This document shows positions 1 through 10,680 of a stretch of 64,000 bases of DNA, piece after piece (the stretch's first letter is position 1; every line of letters begins with the position of its first letter). The DNA comes from Variovorax ginsengisoli (lineage in GTDB: Bacteria; Pseudomonadota; Gammaproteobacteria; Burkholderiales; Burkholderiaceae_C). The stretch is from contig NZ_JAUJZH010000001.1 in NCBI RefSeq assembly GCF_030486595.1, positions 248,001-312,000 on the forward strand. Reading direction: 5' to 3'. A program made the position numbers and the translations under genes. The notes under the pieces were generated by a model. It made no database searches. It was given only the letters and a program-made list of their open reading frames with translations, and was not told the DNA's origin.

Positions 1-83
1 GCGACCGAATCGAAGACGCCGCGCACGCGCTTGGCCTTGTCGCTTTCGTCGACCGATTCGAATCCGAAATGGGTGGTGCTCAT
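1..83 (-). CDS. ubiE: Ubiquinone/menaquinone biosynthesis C-methyltransferase UbiE, 5' end only
   Basis: Only the first 27 codons are in the window; the gene runs off the left edge. The protein starts [20 protein letters not shown] and continues RGVFDSV, which is the characteristic N-terminus of UbiE/COQ5, the SAM-dependent C-methyltransferase of quinone synthesis. The methyltransferase fold itself lies outside the window. An AGAGGT-like ribosome site sits just before the ATG. It is the last of four same-strand genes (oxidoreductase, HIT, DUF971, ubiE), 70 nt after the DUF971 gene. The quinone it helps make would serve the bc1 complex encoded near 46-48 kb. The identification rests on the short N-terminal signature alone. 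Confidence 0.85.
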   Translation of the reverse strand, partial: MSTTHFGFESVDESDKAKRVRGVFDSV

Positions 84-153
84 ACCTCTGATGTTAGGCC
101 GGAAGCGTTCACCTCAAGCCGGATACCCCGCAAGGAATCCGGAATTTGGTCGT

Positions 154-585
154 TCAGTGGTTGCCGCAGGCGTGTCCGCCGTGGCCGGAAGCCGCGGGTT
201 TGTCGGCCATCGGCGCGTCGCGATCGACGCCGGCCGCAGCCAGGCGCTGTTCGTACGCGGCCCACAGCTCGGCCTCCCGGGCGCCGAGGTCGTAGAGCAG
301 GTCCCACGAGAAGATGCCGCTGTCGTGGCCATCGCTGAAGGTCGGCTGCACCGCGTAGTTGCCGACCGGCTGCAGGTCGACCAGCTCGACATTGCGCTTG
401 CCCGTCTGCAGCACCTCCTGCCCGGGTCCGTGGCCCTGCACCTCGGCCGAGGGCGAATAGATCCGCATCAGCTCGAACGGGATGCGGAAGGTCGCGCCGT
501 CGGAAAAGCCGACCTCCAGCACGCGCGACTGGCCGTGCACCGTGATCGACTGCGGGGTCGGTGCGCCCGCCTGCAAACCTGCCAT
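154..585 (-). CDS. DUF971 (gamma-butyrobetaine hydroxylase-like N-terminal) domain protein
   Basis: A 143-residue protein matching the DUF971 family, a small fold resembling the N-terminal domain of gamma-butyrobetaine hydroxylase. The core has the family pattern of a short strand with a FSDG-type turn (VGFSDGATFRIPFELMR), then VGNYAVQPTFSDGHDSGIF and WDLLYDLG. The tail is His/Cys-rich (GHGGHACGNH), which could bind metal. Its ATG overlaps the stop of the upstream HIT gene (ATGA), so translation is probably coupled. In many betaproteobacteria this gene sits directly before ubiE, as here. Its biochemical role is not established; a link to Fe-S or quinone metabolism is only suggested by context. 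Confidence 0.85.
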   Translation of the reverse strand: MAGLQAGAPTPQSITVHGQSRVLEVGFSDGATFRIPFELMRIYSPSAEVQGHGPGQEVLQTGKRNVELVDLQPVGNYAVQPTFSDGHDSGIFSWDLLYDLGAREAELWAAYEQRLAAAGVDRDAPMADKPAASGHGGHACGNH

Positions 586-1028
586 CAGAAACTCCTTGTC
601 GCCAGCTGCTGGACCATGTCGCGTTCCAGCCCTAGCAATTGTTGCGCGATCGCCTGCTCGCGCTGCGGGTCGGCCGGACGCTGGGCCGCGGCCCACACGG
701 GCGAAGGAAAGCGGCTGTCCCAATCGAAGCGCGCGATCACGTGCCAATGCAGGTGCGGCACCATGTTGCCAAGGGCCGCCAGGTTGATCTTGGCGGGCGA
801 CAGGTGCGCGCGCAGACATTGCTCCACCACGGCCACGGCCTCCATGCAGAGGGCGCGGTCGTCGGGCGCCAGGTCGGACCATTCGGCCACGTGGTCGGCC
901 CAGACCACCCGGTAGAAGGCCGGGAAGTCCGCCTCGGCCGCATGGATGACTCGCAGCTTCGCGCTCTGGAAGACCAGGCGGCCGCCCGGTTCGTCGCACA
1001 GCGGGCATCCCGCGACACGCAGCGCCAT
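585..1028 (-). CDS. HIT family protein (histidine triad hydrolase)
   Basis: A 147-residue histidine-triad protein. The triad reads HLHWH at residues 92-96 (His-x-His-x-His), the nucleotide-binding and catalytic loop of HIT hydrolases that cleave nucleoside phosphoramidates or dinucleoside polyphosphates. An N-terminal CPLCDE motif (Cys8, Cys11) could bind zinc together with later histidines, as in other HIT proteins. The start codon is fixed by overlap with the stop of the oxidoreductase upstream (ATGA), and its own stop overlaps the next start, so it is the middle of a coupled three-gene string. The substrate cannot be deduced. It is distinct from the HinT-like protein at 53.8 kb. Confidence 0.88.
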   Translation of the reverse strand: MALRVAGCPLCDEPGGRLVFQSAKLRVIHAAEADFPAFYRVVWADHVAEWSDLAPDDRALCMEAVAVVEQCLRAHLSPAKINLAALGNMVPHLHWHVIARFDWDSRFPSPVWAAAQRPADPQREQAIAQQLLGLERDMVQQLATRSF

Positions 1029-4000
1029 CACACCAGCACGCGTTCGATGCCGCCCTGGTTGGCGGCCGCGACATATTCCGGCATCCAGTCGGCGCCGAGG
1101 ATCTTGTTGGCCATCTCGACCACGATGTAGTCGGCTTCGAGAAGGCCGTTGTTCAGGTCGTTGCCGTAGCGGCTCAGACCCTGCAGGCAGCTCGGGCAGC
1201 TGGTGAGGATCTTGACGTTGGCGCCGGGGGCCACTTGGCCGGCCTCGCGCAGTGCCGTCTCGCCCTTCTTCAGTTCCTCTTCCTTGCGGAAGCGGATCTG
1301 CGTCGAGATGTCCGGCCGGGTCACGCCCAGCGTGCCGGATTCGCCGCAGCAGCGGTCGTTCTTGAGCACGTTGTCGCCGACCAGCGCCTTCACGGTCTTC
1401 ATCGGATCCTGCAGCTTCATCGGCGTGTGGCAGGGGTCGTGGTAGAGGTAGCCGCCACCGCCCGCATCGCCGAGCGTGATGCCTTTCTCGAGCAGGTATT
1501 CGTGGATGTCGATGATCCGGCAGCCCGGGAAGATCTTGTCGAACTGGTAGCCCTGAAGCTGGTCGTAGCAGGTGCCGCAGCTCACCACCACGGTCTTGAT
1601 GTCGAGGTAGTTGAGCGTGTTGGCGACGCGGTGGAAGAGCACCCGGTTGTCGGTGATCATCTTCTCGGCCTTGTCGAACTGGCCGCTGCCGCGCTGCGGA
1701 TAGCCGCAGCACAGGTAGCCCGGCGGCAGCACGGTCTGCACGCCCGCATGCCACAGCATCGCCTGGGTGGCGAGGCCGACCTGCGAGAACAGGCGCTCCG
1801 AGCCGCAGCCCGGGAAATAGAACACCGCCTCGGTCTCGGGCGTGGTCGCCTGCGGGTTGCGGATGATCGGGACGTAGTCGGCATCCTCGATGTCCAGCAG
1901 CGCCCGCGCCGTCTTCTTGGGCAAGCCGCCCGGCATCTTCTTGTTGATGAAGTGGATCACCTGCTCCTTGAGCGGTGCCGGGCCCAGCGTCGCCGGCGGG
2001 GCGGCGGTCTGCTTCTTCGCCAGGCCGCGCAGCAGGTCGTTGGCCATGCGCTGGGCCTTGAAGCCGATGTCGACCATGCCGGTGCGCATCAGCTTGATGG
2101 TCTGCGGGCTGGTCGCGTTGAGGAAGAACATCGCCGCCGCATTGCCGGGCCGGAACGACTTCTGCCCCATCTTGCGCAGCAGGTTGCGCATGTTCATCGA
2201 GACGTCGCCGAAGTCGATGTTGACCGGGCACGGCGTCAGGCACTTGTGGCACACGGTGCAGTGGTCGGCCACGTCCTCGAACTCTTCCCAGTGCTTGATG
2301 CTGACGCCGCGCCGGGTCTGCTCCTCATACAGGAAGGCCTCGACCAGCAGCGAGGTGGCGAGAATCTTGTTGCGCGGCGAATAGAGCAGGTTGGCGCGCG
2401 GCACGTGGGTGGCGCACACCGGCTTGCACTTGCCGCAGCGCAGGCAGTCCTTGACGCTGTCGGCGATGGCGCCGATGTCGCTCTGCTGCATGATGATCGA
2501 CTCGTGCCCCATCAGGCCGAAGCTCGGCGTGTAGGCGTTGGTCAGGTCGGCATGCAGCGCCCGCCCGTCGGGGCCGGCATGCGCGCTGCCGCGCAGCAGC
2601 TTGCCCTTGTTGAAGCGGCCTTCAGGGTCGACTTTCTGCTTGTAGTCGGTGAAGGGCTGCAGCTCGGCGTCGCTCAGGAACTCGATCTTCGTGATGCCGA
2701 TGCCATGCTCGCCCGAGATCACGCCATCGAGGCTGCGCGCCAGCGCCATGATGCGCACGACGGCCGCGTGGGCGGTCTGCAGCATCTCGTAGTTGTCGCT
2801 GTTGACCGGGATGTTGGTGTGCACGTTGCCGTCACCGGCGTGCATGTGCAGCGCGACCCACACGCGGCCCTTGAGCACGCGCTGGTGGATCTGGTTGCAT
2901 TCGGCCAGGATCGGCGCGAATTCGGCTCCCGAGAAGATGGTCGCCAGCGGCGTGCGGATCTGCGTCTTCCAGCTGGCGCGCAGCGAGTGGTTCTGCAGTT
3001 GTGGAAACAGCGCCTCGACGTTGTCGAGCCACCCCTGCCACAGCGAACGCACTTCGCGCACCAGCGCCACGGCCTGCGCCACGCGGTCTTCCAGCAACTC
3101 GGCGGAAGGGATGTCGTTGGCGTCGTCGCTCTTGCCCAGCGGCAGGTTGCCGCGCGCCAAGAAGGCTTCGAGTTCGTCAGCCAGCGCGATCTTGTTCTGC
3201 AGCGACAGCTCGATGTTGATGCGCTCGATGCCGTCGGTGTACTCGGCCATCCGCGGCAGCGGGATCACCACGTCCTCGTTGATCTTGAAGGCGTTGGTGT
3301 GCCGGCTGATGGCGGCGGTGCGCTTGCGGTCGAGCCAGAACTTCTTGCGCGCCTCGGGGCTGATCGCGATGAAGCCCTCGCCGCTGCGCGAGTTGGCGAT
3401 GCGCACCACCTCGGAGGTGACGCGCGCCACCGTGTCGGCGTCGTCGCCGGCGATGTCGCCGAACAGCACCATCTTCGGCAGGCCGCCGTGGCGCTTGGAC
3501 TTGGTCGCGTAGCCGACCGCCTTGAGATAGCGGTCGTCCAGGTGCTCCAGCCCCGCCAGCAGGACGCCCGAGCGCTTCTGCTCGGCGAACATGAAGTCCT
3601 TGATCTCGACGATGCTGGGCACCGCGTCCTTGGCGTTGCCGAAGAACTCGAGGCACACAGTGCGGGTGTGGGCCGGCATGCGGTGCACGATCCAGCGGCA
3701 GCTGGTGATCAGGCCGTCGCAGCCTTCCTTCTGGATGCCGGGCAGTCCCGAGAGGAACTTGTCGGTCACGTCCTTGCCCAGGCCTTCCTTGCGGAAGGTC
3801 TTGCCGGGGATCTCGAGCCGCTCGGTGCGCAAGGGCGTCTTGCCGTCGGCGGCGAAATACTGCAGTTCGAACACGGCGCTCTCGGCGTCGTGGATCTTGC
3901 CGAGGTTGTGGCCGATGCGCGTGACCTCGAGCCATTCGGCGTCCGGCGTCACCATGCGCCAGGAAGCCAGGTTGTCGAGCGCGGTGCCCCACAGCACCGC

Positions 4001-4915
4001 CTTCTTGCCGCCGGCGTTCATCGCCACGTTGCCGCCCACGCACGAGGCCTCGGCCGAAGTCGGGTCGACCGCGAACACGAAACCGCCGCGCTCGGCCGCA
4101 TCGGCCACCCGCTGCGTGACCACGCCGGCCTCGGTCCAGATGGTCGCCACCGGGGCATGAAGACCCGGCAGCGCGCGCATCTCGACCTCGGTCATGGCCT
4201 CGAGCTTCTCGGTGTTGAGGACCGCGCTGTTCCAGGTGAGCGGGATCGCGCCGCCGGTGTAGCCGGTGCCGCCGCCGCGCGGCACGATGGTCAGGCCGAG
4301 CTCGATGCAGCTCTTGACCAGGCCCGCCATCTCGGCCTCGGTGTCGGGCGTCAGCACCACGAAAGGGTATTCCACCCGCCAGTCGGTGGCGTCGGTCACG
4401 TGCGATACGCGCGACAGGCCGTCGAACTTGATGTTGTCCTTGGCCGTGACCCGCCGCAGCGCCCGCGTGGCCTTGCGCCGCAGCGCCGCCACGTCGCGGA
4501 ACATGGCGTCGAAGGCGGTCACCGCCCGGGCCACCAGGTCGGTCAGCTCGCCGACCGAGACGTCGCGCTGGGCGTCGCTGGCGGGCGTGCGGCGCTTCTG
4601 CACCTCGCCCAGCCGGTGGTTGAGCGCCTCGACCAGCTGGCCGCGCCGGCGCGGGTTGTCCAGCAGGTCGTCGACCAGGTAGGGGTTGCGCTGGACCACC
4701 CAGATGTCGCCCAGCACCTCGTAGAGCATCCGGGCCGAACGGCCGGTGCGGCGCTCGGAGCGCAGGCTCTGCAGCAGTTCCCAGCCGCGCTCGCCCAGCA
4801 GGCGAATGACGATCTCGCGATCGGAGAAGCTGGTGTAGTTGTAGGGGATCTCACGCAGTCGCGCGGGCTCTGCGGCCTGCGACAACAACGCCGTCAACGC
4901 GGTCGGAGCATTCAT
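1028..4915 (-). CDS. DUF3683 / FAD-linked oxidase / Fe-S oxidoreductase fusion (D-lactate dehydrogenase type)
   Basis: A very large protein of 1295 residues combining three modules. The first ~150 residues are the DUF3683 region. Residues ~180-800 are an FAD-binding type 4 oxidase ([12 protein letters not shown] for FAD binding; [12 protein letters not shown] and GEHGIG in the cap region), like D-lactate and glycolate dehydrogenases. Then come two ferredoxin-like 4Fe-4S motifs, [11 protein letters not shown] (~residue 822) and [12 protein letters not shown] (~884). The C-terminal part has CCG domains typical of GlpC/GlcF/LldE proteins (CCGYPQRG ~1067, CCGESGTLG ~1187). It probably oxidises a 2-hydroxy acid such as D-lactate and passes electrons to the quinone pool. 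The substrate is inferred. It lies 97 nt after serA on the same strand. Confidence 0.88.
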   Translation of the reverse strand: MNAPTALTALLSQAAEPARLREIPYNYTSFSDREIVIRLLGERGWELLQSLRSERRTGRSARMLYEVLGDIWVVQRNPYLVDDLLDNPRRRGQLVEALNHRLGEVQKRRTPASDAQRDVSVGELTDLVARAVTAFDAMFRDVAALRRKATRALRRVTAKDNIKFDGLSRVSHVTDATDWRVEYPFVVLTPDTEAEMAGLVKSCIELGLTIVPRGGGTGYTGGAIPLTWNSAVLNTEKLEAMTEVEMRALPGLHAPVATIWTEAGVVTQRVADAAERGGFVFAVDPTSAEASCVGGNVAMNAGGKKAVLWGTALDNLASWRMVTPDAEWLEVTRIGHNLGKIHDAESAVFELQYFAADGKTPLRTERLEIPGKTFRKEGLGKDVTDKFLSGLPGIQKEGCDGLITSCRWIVHRMPAHTRTVCLEFFGNAKDAVPSIVEIKDFMFAEQKRSGVLLAGLEHLDDRYLKAVGYATKSKRHGGLPKMVLFGDIAGDDADTVARVTSEVVRIANSRSGEGFIAISPEARKKFWLDRKRTAAISRHTNAFKINEDVVIPLPRMAEYTDGIERINIELSLQNKIALADELEAFLARGNLPLGKSDDANDIPSAELLEDRVAQAVALVREVRSLWQGWLDNVEALFPQLQNHSLRASWKTQIRTPLATIFSGAEFAPILAECNQIHQRVLKGRVWVALHMHAGDGNVHTNIPVNSDNYEMLQTAHAAVVRIMALARSLDGVISGEHGIGITKIEFLSDAELQPFTDYKQKVDPEGRFNKGKLLRGSAHAGPDGRALHADLTNAYTPSFGLMGHESIIMQQSDIGAIADSVKDCLRCGKCKPVCATHVPRANLLYSPRNKILATSLLVEAFLYEEQTRRGVSIKHWEEFEDVADHCTVCHKCLTPCPVNIDFGDVSMNMRNLLRKMGQKSFRPGNAAAMFFLNATSPQTIKLMRTGMVDIGFKAQRMANDLLRGLAKKQTAAPPATLGPAPLKEQVIHFINKKMPGGLPKKTARALLDIEDADYVPIIRNPQATTPETEAVFYFPGCGSERLFSQVGLATQAMLWHAGVQTVLPPGYLCCGYPQRGSGQFDKAEKMITDNRVLFHRVANTLNYLDIKTVVVSCGTCYDQLQGYQFDKIFPGCRIIDIHEYLLEKGITLGDAGGGGYLYHDPCHTPMKLQDPMKTVKALVGDNVLKNDRCCGESGTLGVTRPDISTQIRFRKEEELKKGETALREAGQVAPGANVKILTSCPSCLQGLSRYGNDLNNGLLEADYIVVEMANKILGADWMPEYVAAANQGGIERVLV

Positions 4916-5012
4916 CGGGGAGTGGCCTCGGTCGGGCGCTGCGCGCCCATCAACCAGGGGTGGGGATTTTAAGGCAGCACCGGCCGGCGTGCGGCGGCAG
5001 GGGCATCGGCCC

Positions 5013-6242
5013 CTAGAAGAGGACCCGGCTGCGGATCGTGCCCGGCACCTTGGCCAGCTTCTCGAGCGCGAGGTCGGACGAGGCGGCGTCGATGTCGGTC
5101 ACCACGTAGCCGACCTTCTCGTTGGTCTGCAGGAACTGCGAGGCGATGTTGATGTGGTTGTCGGAAAAGATCCGGTTGATCTCCGACAGCACGCCCGGGA
5201 CGTTGCGGTGCACGTGCAGCAGCCGGTGCTTGCCCGGGTGCGCCGGCAGCGCCACCTCGGGGAAGTTCACGGACGAGGTCGAGGTGCCGTTGTCGCTGTA
5301 CTTCACGAGCTTCTCGGCCACCTCGAGGCCGATGTTGGCCTGGGCTTCCATGGTGGAGCCGCCGATGTGCGGCGTCAGGATCACGTTGTCGAGCCCGCGC
5401 AGCGGCGACTGGAACTCGTCCTTGTTGCTGCGCGGCTCGACCGGGAAGACGTCGACCGCGGCGCCCAGCAGCTTCTTGGCCTTCAGCGCCTCGGCCAGCG
5501 GCTCGATCTCGACCACGGTGCCGCGCGAGGCGTTGATCAGGATCGCGCCGGGCTTCATGGCGGCGATCTCGGCGGCGCCGATCATCCATTGCGTGGCCTG
5601 GGTCTCGGGCACATGCAGGCTCACGATGTCGCTCTGCGCCAGCAGGTCGGGCAACAGCCGGACCTGGCGGGCGTTGCCGAGCGGCAGCTTGGTGACGACG
5701 TCGAAGAAAGCGACCTGCATGCCGAGCGCCTCGGCCAGCACCGACAGCTGGGCGCCGATCGAGCCGTAGCCGACGATGCCGAGCGTCTTGCCGCGGATCT
5801 CGAAGGCGTTGTCGGCCGACTTGAGCCAACCGCCGCGGTGGGCCACCGCGCTTTTCTCGGGCACGCCGCGCAGCAGCAGGATGGCTTCGGCCAGCACCAG
5901 TTCGGCGACCGAGCGGGTGTTCGAATAGGGCGCATTGAAGACCGCCACGCCGTGTTCGCGCGCGGCTTCCAGGTCGACCTGATTGGTGCCGATGCAGAAG
6001 CAGCCGACGGCCACCAGCTTCTGGGCCTCGGCGAACACCTCGGCGGTCAATTGCGTGCGTGAGCGGATCCCGAGGAAATGGACGTCGGCGACGCGTGCCT
6101 TGAGTTCGGCGTCCGGCAAGGCGCCCGGGAGCGATTCGATGTTGCTGTAGCCGGCGGCCCGCAGCACCTCGACGGCCGAGGGGTGGATGCCCTCGAGCAG
6201 GAGAAACTTGATCTTGCTTTTGTCGAGTGAAGTCTTGCTCAT
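5013..6242 (-). CDS. serA: D-3-phosphoglycerate dehydrogenase
   Basis: First enzyme of serine synthesis: oxidises 3-phosphoglycerate to 3-phosphohydroxypyruvate with NAD+. At 409 residues it matches the short E. coli-type SerA. The NAD-binding loop is GIVGYGSIG (residues 155-163), the substrate arginine is in NASRGTVVE (Arg240), and the catalytic His is in LTPHIGGST (His292). Residues from ~337 form an ACT domain, the serine-sensing regulatory module. The start at [10 protein letters not shown] gives the family-standard N-terminus; an in-frame ATG further upstream would add an unlikely extension. It is divergent from ugpB across a 183-nt region and lies upstream of the DUF3683 oxidoreductase. 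Confidence 0.97.
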   Translation of the reverse strand: MSKTSLDKSKIKFLLLEGIHPSAVEVLRAAGYSNIESLPGALPDAELKARVADVHFLGIRSRTQLTAEVFAEAQKLVAVGCFCIGTNQVDLEAAREHGVAVFNAPYSNTRSVAELVLAEAILLLRGVPEKSAVAHRGGWLKSADNAFEIRGKTLGIVGYGSIGAQLSVLAEALGMQVAFFDVVTKLPLGNARQVRLLPDLLAQSDIVSLHVPETQATQWMIGAAEIAAMKPGAILINASRGTVVEIEPLAEALKAKKLLGAAVDVFPVEPRSNKDEFQSPLRGLDNVILTPHIGGSTMEAQANIGLEVAEKLVKYSDNGTSTSSVNFPEVALPAHPGKHRLLHVHRNVPGVLSEINRIFSDNHINIASQFLQTNEKVGYVVTDIDAASSDLALEKLAKVPGTIRSRVLF

Positions 6243-6348
6243 TCCGGGGCCAGGAAGTCGAGGGACGATGCTAGCATGGTGCGCCGCAGCATGCAGCGCA
6301 CGCCGCGGCGCACCAAAAGGGTTTCCCCCGTTGGTGCACACTCCGGGA

Positions 6349-6394
6349 TTGTCAAAAAATGTGACGCTGTCGTGTCATACGCACGACCTAGCAT
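6349..6394 (+). promoter_or_regulatory. Possible Pho-box-like repeats and -10 element upstream of ugpB
   Basis: TGTnA-type repeats occur at about 6350 (TGTCA), 6360 (TGTGA), 6368 (TGTCG) and 6373 (TGTCA). They are followed after 10 nt by TAGCAT (6389-6394), a possible -10. PhoB activates ugp operons in enterobacteria from repeats of CTGTCAT placed about 10 nt before the -10, so the placement fits, but the repeats are degenerate and their spacing is irregular. It is a tentative site. Confidence 0.3.
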
Positions 6395-6425
6395 CCGCGC
6401 TTTCATTTCCCCCTCAGGAGTCTTC

Positions 6426-7736
6426 ATGCGATTCAAAACGCTCGCCATGGCATCGGCGCTGGCTGTGACGCTTTCCACTTCCGCGTTGGCACAGACCGAG
6501 ATCCAGTGGTGGCATTCCATGACCGCCGTCAACGGCGAATGGGTCAACGACCTGGCCCGGCAGTTCAACGAGAGCCAGAAAGAATTCAAGATCGTGCCGA
6601 CCTATAAGGGCCAGTACGACGAATCGATGACCGCCGCCGTCGCCGCCTTCCGGGCCGGCAACGCGCCGCACATCCTGCAGGTGTTCGAAGTCGGCACCGC
6701 GACCATGATGGCCAGCAAGGGCGCCATCGTCCCGGTCGGCCAGGTCATGAAGGACGCCGGCGAGAAGTTCGACCCGAGCGCCTACATCCCCGCGGTGGCC
6801 GGCTATTACACGGCGCCCAGCGGCCAGATGCTGAGCTTCCCGTTCAACAGCTCGACCACCATCTTCTATTTCAACAAGGACGCCTTCAAGGCGGCCGGCC
6901 TGCCCACCGACAAGGCGCCCGCCACCTGGCCCGAGGTGGTCGCCGCCGCCGCCAAGCTCAAGGCCAGCGGCCACAAGTGCCCGTTCACGACCGCCTGGCA
7001 GAACTGGACCCAGATCGAGAGCTTCTCGGCCTGGCACAACGTCGAGTTCGCGAGCAAGAACAACGGCCTGTCCGGCCTGGACACCCGCCTGAAAGTCAAT
7101 TCGCCGCTGCACCAACGCCACGTCGAGAACCTCGCGAGCATGGCCAAGCAGGGCCTGTTCATCTACAAGGGCCGCGGCAACGTGCCCGAGGCTTCGTTCG
7201 TGTCGGGCGAGTGCGCCATGATCGCCACCTCGTCGGGCTTCTACGGCAACGTGGCGAAGAACGCCAAGTTCGCCTACGGCCTGACCGCGCTGCCCTACTA
7301 CCCCGATGTCCCGGGCGCGCCCCAGAACACGGTCATCGGCGGCGCCAGCCTGTGGGTGATGGCGGGCAAGAAGCCCGAGGAGTACAAGGGCATCGCCAAG
7401 TTCTTCAGCTTCATCTCGACGCCTGAAGTGCAGTCGGCCAGCCACAAGCGCACCGGCTACCTGCCGATCACCACAGCCGCCTACCAGCTCACCGACAAGT
7501 CCGGCTTCTACAAGGAACACCCGGGGACCGACGTCGCCGTGACCCAGATGATCCGCAAGGTGACCGACAAGAGCCGCGGCATCCGCCTGGGCAACTACGT
7601 CCAGATCCGCGCCATCGAGGACGAAGAGCTCGAACAGGTCTGGAGCGGCAAGAAGACCGCCAAGGAAGCCCTCGACGCCATCGTGACCCGCGGCAACGAG
7701 CAACTGGAAAAGTTCCAGAAAGCTAACAAGGGCTGA
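6426..7736 (+). CDS. ugpB: sn-glycerol-3-phosphate ABC transporter, periplasmic binding protein
   Basis: Solute-binding protein that captures sn-glycerol-3-phosphate or glycerophosphodiesters in the periplasm for the UgpAEC importer. It has 436 residues with a clear Sec signal peptide (MRFKTLAMASALAVTLSTSALA, cleavage before QTE). The mature start EIQWWHSMTAVNGEW and the loops PFNSSTTIFYFNKD and ATSSGFYGN are typical of UgpB. The start is supported by an AGGAG ribosome site ending six nt before the ATG. It opens the ugpBAECQ cluster. The stop codon lies in the loop of a perfect 15-bp hairpin, and two more hairpins separate it from ugpA, so the binding protein is probably made in excess over the membrane subunits. 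Confidence 0.95.
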   Translation: MRFKTLAMASALAVTLSTSALAQTEIQWWHSMTAVNGEWVNDLARQFNESQKEFKIVPTYKGQYDESMTAAVAAFRAGNAPHILQVFEVGTATMMASKGAIVPVGQVMKDAGEKFDPSAYIPAVAGYYTAPSGQMLSFPFNSSTTIFYFNKDAFKAAGLPTDKAPATWPEVVAAAAKLKASGHKCPFTTAWQNWTQIESFSAWHNVEFASKNNGLSGLDTRLKVNSPLHQRHVENLASMAKQGLFIYKGRGNVPEASFVSGECAMIATSSGFYGNVAKNAKFAYGLTALPYYPDVPGAPQNTVIGGASLWVMAGKKPEEYKGIAKFFSFISTPEVQSASHKRTGYLPITTAAYQLTDKSGFYKEHPGTDVAVTQMIRKVTDKSRGIRLGNYVQIRAIEDEELEQVWSGKKTAKEALDAIVTRGNEQLEKFQKANKG

Positions 7737-7752
7737 AAGCCCTTGTTAGCTT
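7720..7752 (+). terminator. Perfect 15-bp stem-loop over the ugpB stop codon
   Basis: The arms AAGCTAACAAGGGCT (7720-7734) and AGCCCTTGTTAGCTT (7738-7752) are exact reverse complements around a GAA loop, and the TGA stop (7734-7736) lies at the apex. No T-run follows, so this is more likely an mRNA-stabilising or attenuating structure than a simple terminator. Stem-loops after the binding-protein gene are a known way to raise its level relative to permeases. Confidence 0.7.
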
Positions 7753-7778
7753 GCGCTGCATTGCCGCACCCCTCCCAA

Positions 7779-7801
7779 CCCTCCCCGCCGGGCGGGGAGG
7801 G
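7779..7801 (+). repeat. GC-rich inverted repeat between ugpB and ugpA
   Basis: CCCTCCCCGCC (7779-7789) and GGCGGGGAGGG (7791-7801) are perfect reverse complements around a single G, so the real hairpin would open a few of the inner pairs. No T-run follows. It is the second of three hairpins in the 157-nt gap between ugpB and ugpA. Confidence 0.55.
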
Positions 7802-7848
7802 CTCCTGCTGGCGGGGCTGACACAGTTGAGACACAGTTAGACTCGCAG

Positions 7849-7884
7849 CCCCGCCGGGCTCAAGAATCGGCGGGGTTTCTTTTT
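7849..7884 (+). terminator. Intrinsic terminator or attenuator just before ugpA
   Basis: CCCCGCCG (7849-7856) pairs with CGGCGGGG (7868-7875) and is followed at once by TTTCTTTTT, the form of a Rho-independent terminator. It ends only about 10 nt before the ugpA start, with the ugpA ribosome site (GAGGGA) directly after the T-run. It should reduce read-through from ugpB into ugpAECQ, or act as an attenuator. Confidence 0.7.
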
Positions 7885-7893
7885 GAGGGATCC

Positions 7894-8775
7894 ATGGAAA
7901 AACGCGTCGTCTTTCGCTCGGGCTGGCTGCCGTGGGCGCTGCTCGCGCCGCAGATGATCGTCATCATCGTGTTCTTCTTCTGGCCGGCGAGCCAGGCGCT
8001 GCTGCAGTCGATGCAGATGCAGGACGCGTTCGGCACCTCGACCGAATGGGTCGGCCTCGACAACTTCAAGCAGCTGTTCGCGGACCCGAAGTACATCGCC
8101 TCGTTCGAGACCACGGCGCTGTTCTCGATCCTGGTGGCCTTCTTCGGCCTCACGATCTCGCTGGTGCTGGCGGTCTTCGCGGACCGCATCGTGCGCGGGG
8201 CGATGATCTACAAGACGCTGCTGATCCTGCCGTACGCGGTGGCGCCCGCGGTGGCCGCGGTGCTCTGGGTCTTTATGTTCTCGCCGTCGCTGGGCGTGGT
8301 GGCGTACGCATTGGCCAAGGTCGGCATCGACTGGAACCACCTGCTCAACGGGACCCACGCCATGACCCTGATCGTCATGGCGGCGGTCTGGAAGCAGATC
8401 TCCTACAACTTCCTGTTCTTCCTGGCCGGCCTGCAGTCGATCCCCAAGTCGCTGATCGAGGCGGCGGCCATCGACGGCGCCGGACCCTGGCGCCGCTTCT
8501 GGACCGTGCAGTTCCCGCTGCTGTCGCCGACCACCTTTTTCCTGCTGGTGATCAACGTGGTGTACGCCTTCTTCGACACCTTCGCGATCGTCGATGCCGC
8601 GACCCAGGGCGGGCCGGGCCGCGCCACCACGATCCTGGTCTACAAGGTCTACTACGACGGCTTCAAGGCGATGGACCTCGGCGGCTCGGCCGCGCAGTCG
8701 GTCGTGCTGATGGCGATCGTCGTCGTTCTCACGGTCGTCCAGTTCCGCTATGTCGAGAAAAAGGTGAACTACTGA
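7894..8775 (+). CDS. ugpA: sn-glycerol-3-phosphate ABC transporter permease UgpA
   Basis: Inner-membrane permease of the Ugp importer, 293 residues, the usual length for UgpA. Six hydrophobic segments are visible, the first at residues ~12-32 ([20 protein letters not shown]). The cytoplasmic coupling helix carries the EAA-loop signature [15 protein letters not shown], which docks onto the UgpC ATPase. It should pair with UgpE to form the channel. The ATG follows a GAGGGA ribosome site, itself immediately after the T-run of the terminator at 7849-7884. The stop overlaps the ugpE start (TGATG), so the two permeases are probably made in a 1:1 ratio by translational coupling. Confidence 0.95.
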   Translation: MEKRVVFRSGWLPWALLAPQMIVIIVFFFWPASQALLQSMQMQDAFGTSTEWVGLDNFKQLFADPKYIASFETTALFSILVAFFGLTISLVLAVFADRIVRGAMIYKTLLILPYAVAPAVAAVLWVFMFSPSLGVVAYALAKVGIDWNHLLNGTHAMTLIVMAAVWKQISYNFLFFLAGLQSIPKSLIEAAAIDGAGPWRRFWTVQFPLLSPTTFFLLVINVVYAFFDTFAIVDAATQGGPGRATTILVYKVYYDGFKAMDLGGSAAQSVVLMAIVVVLTVVQFRYVEKKVNY

Positions 8776-9626
8776 TGGTCGAGCGAAACCCGTCCCTGGG
8801 CATCCTGGCCCACGCCGTGATGATCTTCGGCGTGCTGATCGTCGCCTTCCCGCTCTACCTGGCGTTCGTGGCGTCGAGCCACACGGCGCAGGAGATCGTC
8901 CAGGCACCGATGCCGCTCCTGCCCGGCGGCCACCTCTGGGAGACCTACAAGTCGGCCCTGTTCGGCCGCACGGCCGGCGCCGGCTCGACCGCGCCGGTGG
9001 CCCGCATGATGTGGGTCAGCCTGGTGACGGCGCTGGTCATCACCTTCGGCAAGATCGCGATCTCGCTGCTCTCCGCGTTCGCGGTCGTGTACTTCCGCTT
9101 TCCGTTCAAGTCGCTTTGCTTCTGGGCCATCTTCATCACCCTGATGCTGCCGGTCGAGGTCCGCATCGGTCCGACCTACCAGGTGGTGTCGGACCTCGGC
9201 ATGCTCAACAGCTACGCCGGCCTGACGGTGCCGCTGATCGCCTCGGCGACCGCGACCTTCCTGTTCCGGCAGTTCTTCCTGACCGTGCCCGACGAGCTGA
9301 TCGAGGCCGCCCGCATGGACGGCGCCGGCCCGATGCGCTTCTTCTGGGACGTGCTGCTGCCGCTGTCGAAGACCTCGATCGCGGCGCTGTTCGTGATCCA
9401 GTTCATCTACGGCTGGAACCAGTACCTGTGGCCCCTGCTCGCCACCACCAGCGAAGACATGTACCCGGTGGTGATCGGCATCAAGCGGATGATCGCCGGC
9501 GGCGACGGACAGAACGAATGGAACATCGTGATGGCGACCGCGCTGCTGGCCATGCTGCCGCCCGCACTGGTGGTGATCCTGATGCAGAAATGGTTCGTCA
9601 AGGGACTGGTGGACACCGAGAAGTGA
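8775..9626 (+). CDS. ugpE: sn-glycerol-3-phosphate ABC transporter permease UgpE
   Basis: Second permease of the importer, 283 residues as in E. coli UgpE (281). It starts [16 protein letters not shown] and shows six membrane segments. The EAA coupling loop [15 protein letters not shown] near residue 180 is the expected contact with UgpC. A periplasmic stretch after the first helix ([19 protein letters not shown]) is family-typical. The ATG is fixed by its one-base overlap with the ugpA stop. An in-frame extension upstream exists but would run antiparallel to the ugpA reading frame and is not needed. The gene is followed by ugpC after 46 nt. Confidence 0.95.
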   Translation: MVERNPSLGILAHAVMIFGVLIVAFPLYLAFVASSHTAQEIVQAPMPLLPGGHLWETYKSALFGRTAGAGSTAPVARMMWVSLVTALVITFGKIAISLLSAFAVVYFRFPFKSLCFWAIFITLMLPVEVRIGPTYQVVSDLGMLNSYAGLTVPLIASATATFLFRQFFLTVPDELIEAARMDGAGPMRFFWDVLLPLSKTSIAALFVIQFIYGWNQYLWPLLATTSEDMYPVVIGIKRMIAGGDGQNEWNIVMATALLAMLPPALVVILMQKWFVKGLVDTEK

Positions 9627-9672
9627 CCCGCCCACCCTCCCCGGTCCACCCCTTGCCTTCAACCGACTAGAT

Positions 9673-10676
<1,004 letters not shown>

Positions 10677-10680
<4 letters not shown>

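Noticed and set aside
1235..4972. A 1245-codon open frame on the plus strand opposite the FAD/Fe-S oxidoreductase
   Set aside because: It is a shadow frame created by high GC content and third-position bias. Its translation has no recognisable domain, whereas the minus-strand protein has intact FAD and Fe-S motifs.
7779..7801. The GC-rich inverted repeat between ugpB and ugpA as an intrinsic terminator
   Set aside because: It has no following T-run; only the third hairpin (7849-7884) has the terminator form.
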